NCBI GenBank assembly: GCA_900544255.1 | Contig: UQUM01000021.1 | Coordinates: 1 to 33,001, forward strand | Source: an uncultured Sutterella sp. | GTDB taxonomy: Bacteria > Pseudomonadota > Gammaproteobacteria > Burkholderiales > Burkholderiaceae_F | Length of the DNA stretch: 33,001 bases | Direction: 5' to 3' | In this document: in pieces, positions 32,722 through 33,001 of the stretch | Layout of the letters: every line of letters begins with the position of its first letter | How positions within the stretch are numbered: position 1 is the stretch's first letter | Program-made: the position numbers and the translations under genes | Notes under the pieces: generated by a model | The model's input: the letters and a program-made list of their open reading frames with translations, nothing else | The model's database searches: none | What the model was told of the DNA's origin: nothing

Positions 32722-32727
32722 TATAAT
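32722..32727 (+). promoter_or_regulatory. perfect -10 box TATAAT before a structured region
   Basis: The six bases match the sigma-70 -10 consensus exactly and would start transcription at about 32734. No consensus -35 lies 16-18 bases upstream, where the sequence is A-rich. It directly precedes the self-complementary stretch described next. Confidence 0.45.
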
Positions 32728-32733
32728 GCGCAC

Positions 32734-33001
32734 GACTTCGCAAAAAGACAGGCGTTGTCTGTCTGCGCCTTGACCGTTGCCCCTGATAACGAACGGCAAA
32801 GCGTGAGGAGAATCGAAGCGGCGACTCCCGCAGCGGTAGCGGGAAACCGAAAACACCGACGGCTCTGACCGAAAAAGGCCGCGGTGTAAGAGCAGCGCCA
32901 CCAGCCGCTACCCGAGGCGCCTAAAATCCTGAAAGTCGTCGGATGAATCCACGTTACCTCAAGCAGTCACCCCCAACAGTCTGAGGAAGAGTTCATCTCG
33001 G
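32734..33001 (+). ncRNA. candidate structured RNA, unidentified, cut by window edge
   Basis: The stretch after the TATAAT box has no convincing frame but many matching arms. AGGCG/CGCCT (32750-32770), CCGTT/AACGG (32774-32795) and GGAG/CTCC (32807-32828) are short hairpins. GGTAGCGG (32835-32842) pairs with CCGCTACC (32905-32912), enclosing ACACCG-A-CGGC / GCCG-CGGTGT (32853-32886) and a following AAGAGC. GGAT/ATCC with outer CGT/ACG forms a hairpin at 32937-32953, and CCTCA/TGAGG pairs 32957-32961 with 32982-32986. Nested long-range pairing suggests a functional RNA of more than 250 bases. It lacks the GAGGAAAGTCC core of RNase P RNA and is not tmRNA-like. An RNA lying before a nuclease or intron ORF beyond the edge is possible but unproven. 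Confidence 0.45.

Noticed and set aside
32734..33001. RNase P RNA
   Set aside because: A helix followed by AAGAGC and CCACCAG resembles part of it, but the conserved GAGGAAAGTCC core is missing.
1..33001. CRISPR array, tRNA or rRNA genes
   Set aside because: No regularly spaced direct repeats, cloverleaf sequences or rRNA signatures were seen by eye. A tRNAscan and CRISPR search would settle it.

Overview
The window looks like a chromosome segment of a host-associated betaproteobacterium, most likely Burkholderiales and plausibly the Sutterellaceae (Sutterella/Duodenibacillus type). This is an inference. It rests on the block argS - SPOR protein - dsbA - SDR, an order I associate with Burkholderiales, on overall high-GC coding, and on large type V autotransporters with an ESPR-type signal peptide. 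No rRNA, tRNA or CRISPR array was recognised.

Layout. Positions 1-2570 are accessory DNA: the 5' part of an IS200/IS605 OrfB/TnpB-like gene, a Schlafen/AlbA_2 - GHKL ATPase - winged-helix regulator, a possible small coupled ORF and a set of inverted repeats. Positions 2581-7419 are housekeeping genes on the minus strand: argS, a SPOR protein, dsbA and an SDR in one tight operon, and folE2. A small membrane protein (7782-8174) and a broken AlbA_2 gene (8353-8692) lead to a large autotransporter (9071-13310). Its signal peptide is out of frame with its passenger because of a run of 10 G. Positions 13542-20423 hold a complete dipeptide/oligopeptide ABC importer operon: binding protein, permease, M20 amidohydrolase, permease and two ATPases. 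A Tat-signalled thioredoxin-fold protein follows (20527-21111). Positions 21227-26547 hold five acetylated-ornithine pathway genes: argC-argB-argA-argD on the minus strand and argE divergent from argC. An AsmA-family protein (26727-29042) and a second autotransporter (29232-32339, minus) follow. The last ~280 bases contain a perfect TATAAT box and a densely self-complementary stretch, probably the 5' part of a structured RNA cut by the window edge.

How the genes work together. argA, argB, argC, argD and argE encode every step from glutamate to ornithine by the linear pathway. The dpp-type operon would import peptides or acyl-amino compounds, and its embedded amidohydrolase, translationally coupled to the permease, could cleave them in the cytoplasm. 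DsbA and the DsbC/G-like protein serve periplasmic thiol chemistry.

Most interesting signal. The two autotransporters both look phase-variable, by two different mechanisms. In the first, a G10 tract in the coding sequence puts signal peptide and passenger one base out of register: OFF as sequenced, ON with nine G. In the second, a G9 tract fills most of the spacer between a consensus TTGACA and a TATGTT, and as sequenced the spacer is exactly 17 bp, the optimum. Together they form a predicted pair of independent contingency switches for surface proteins.
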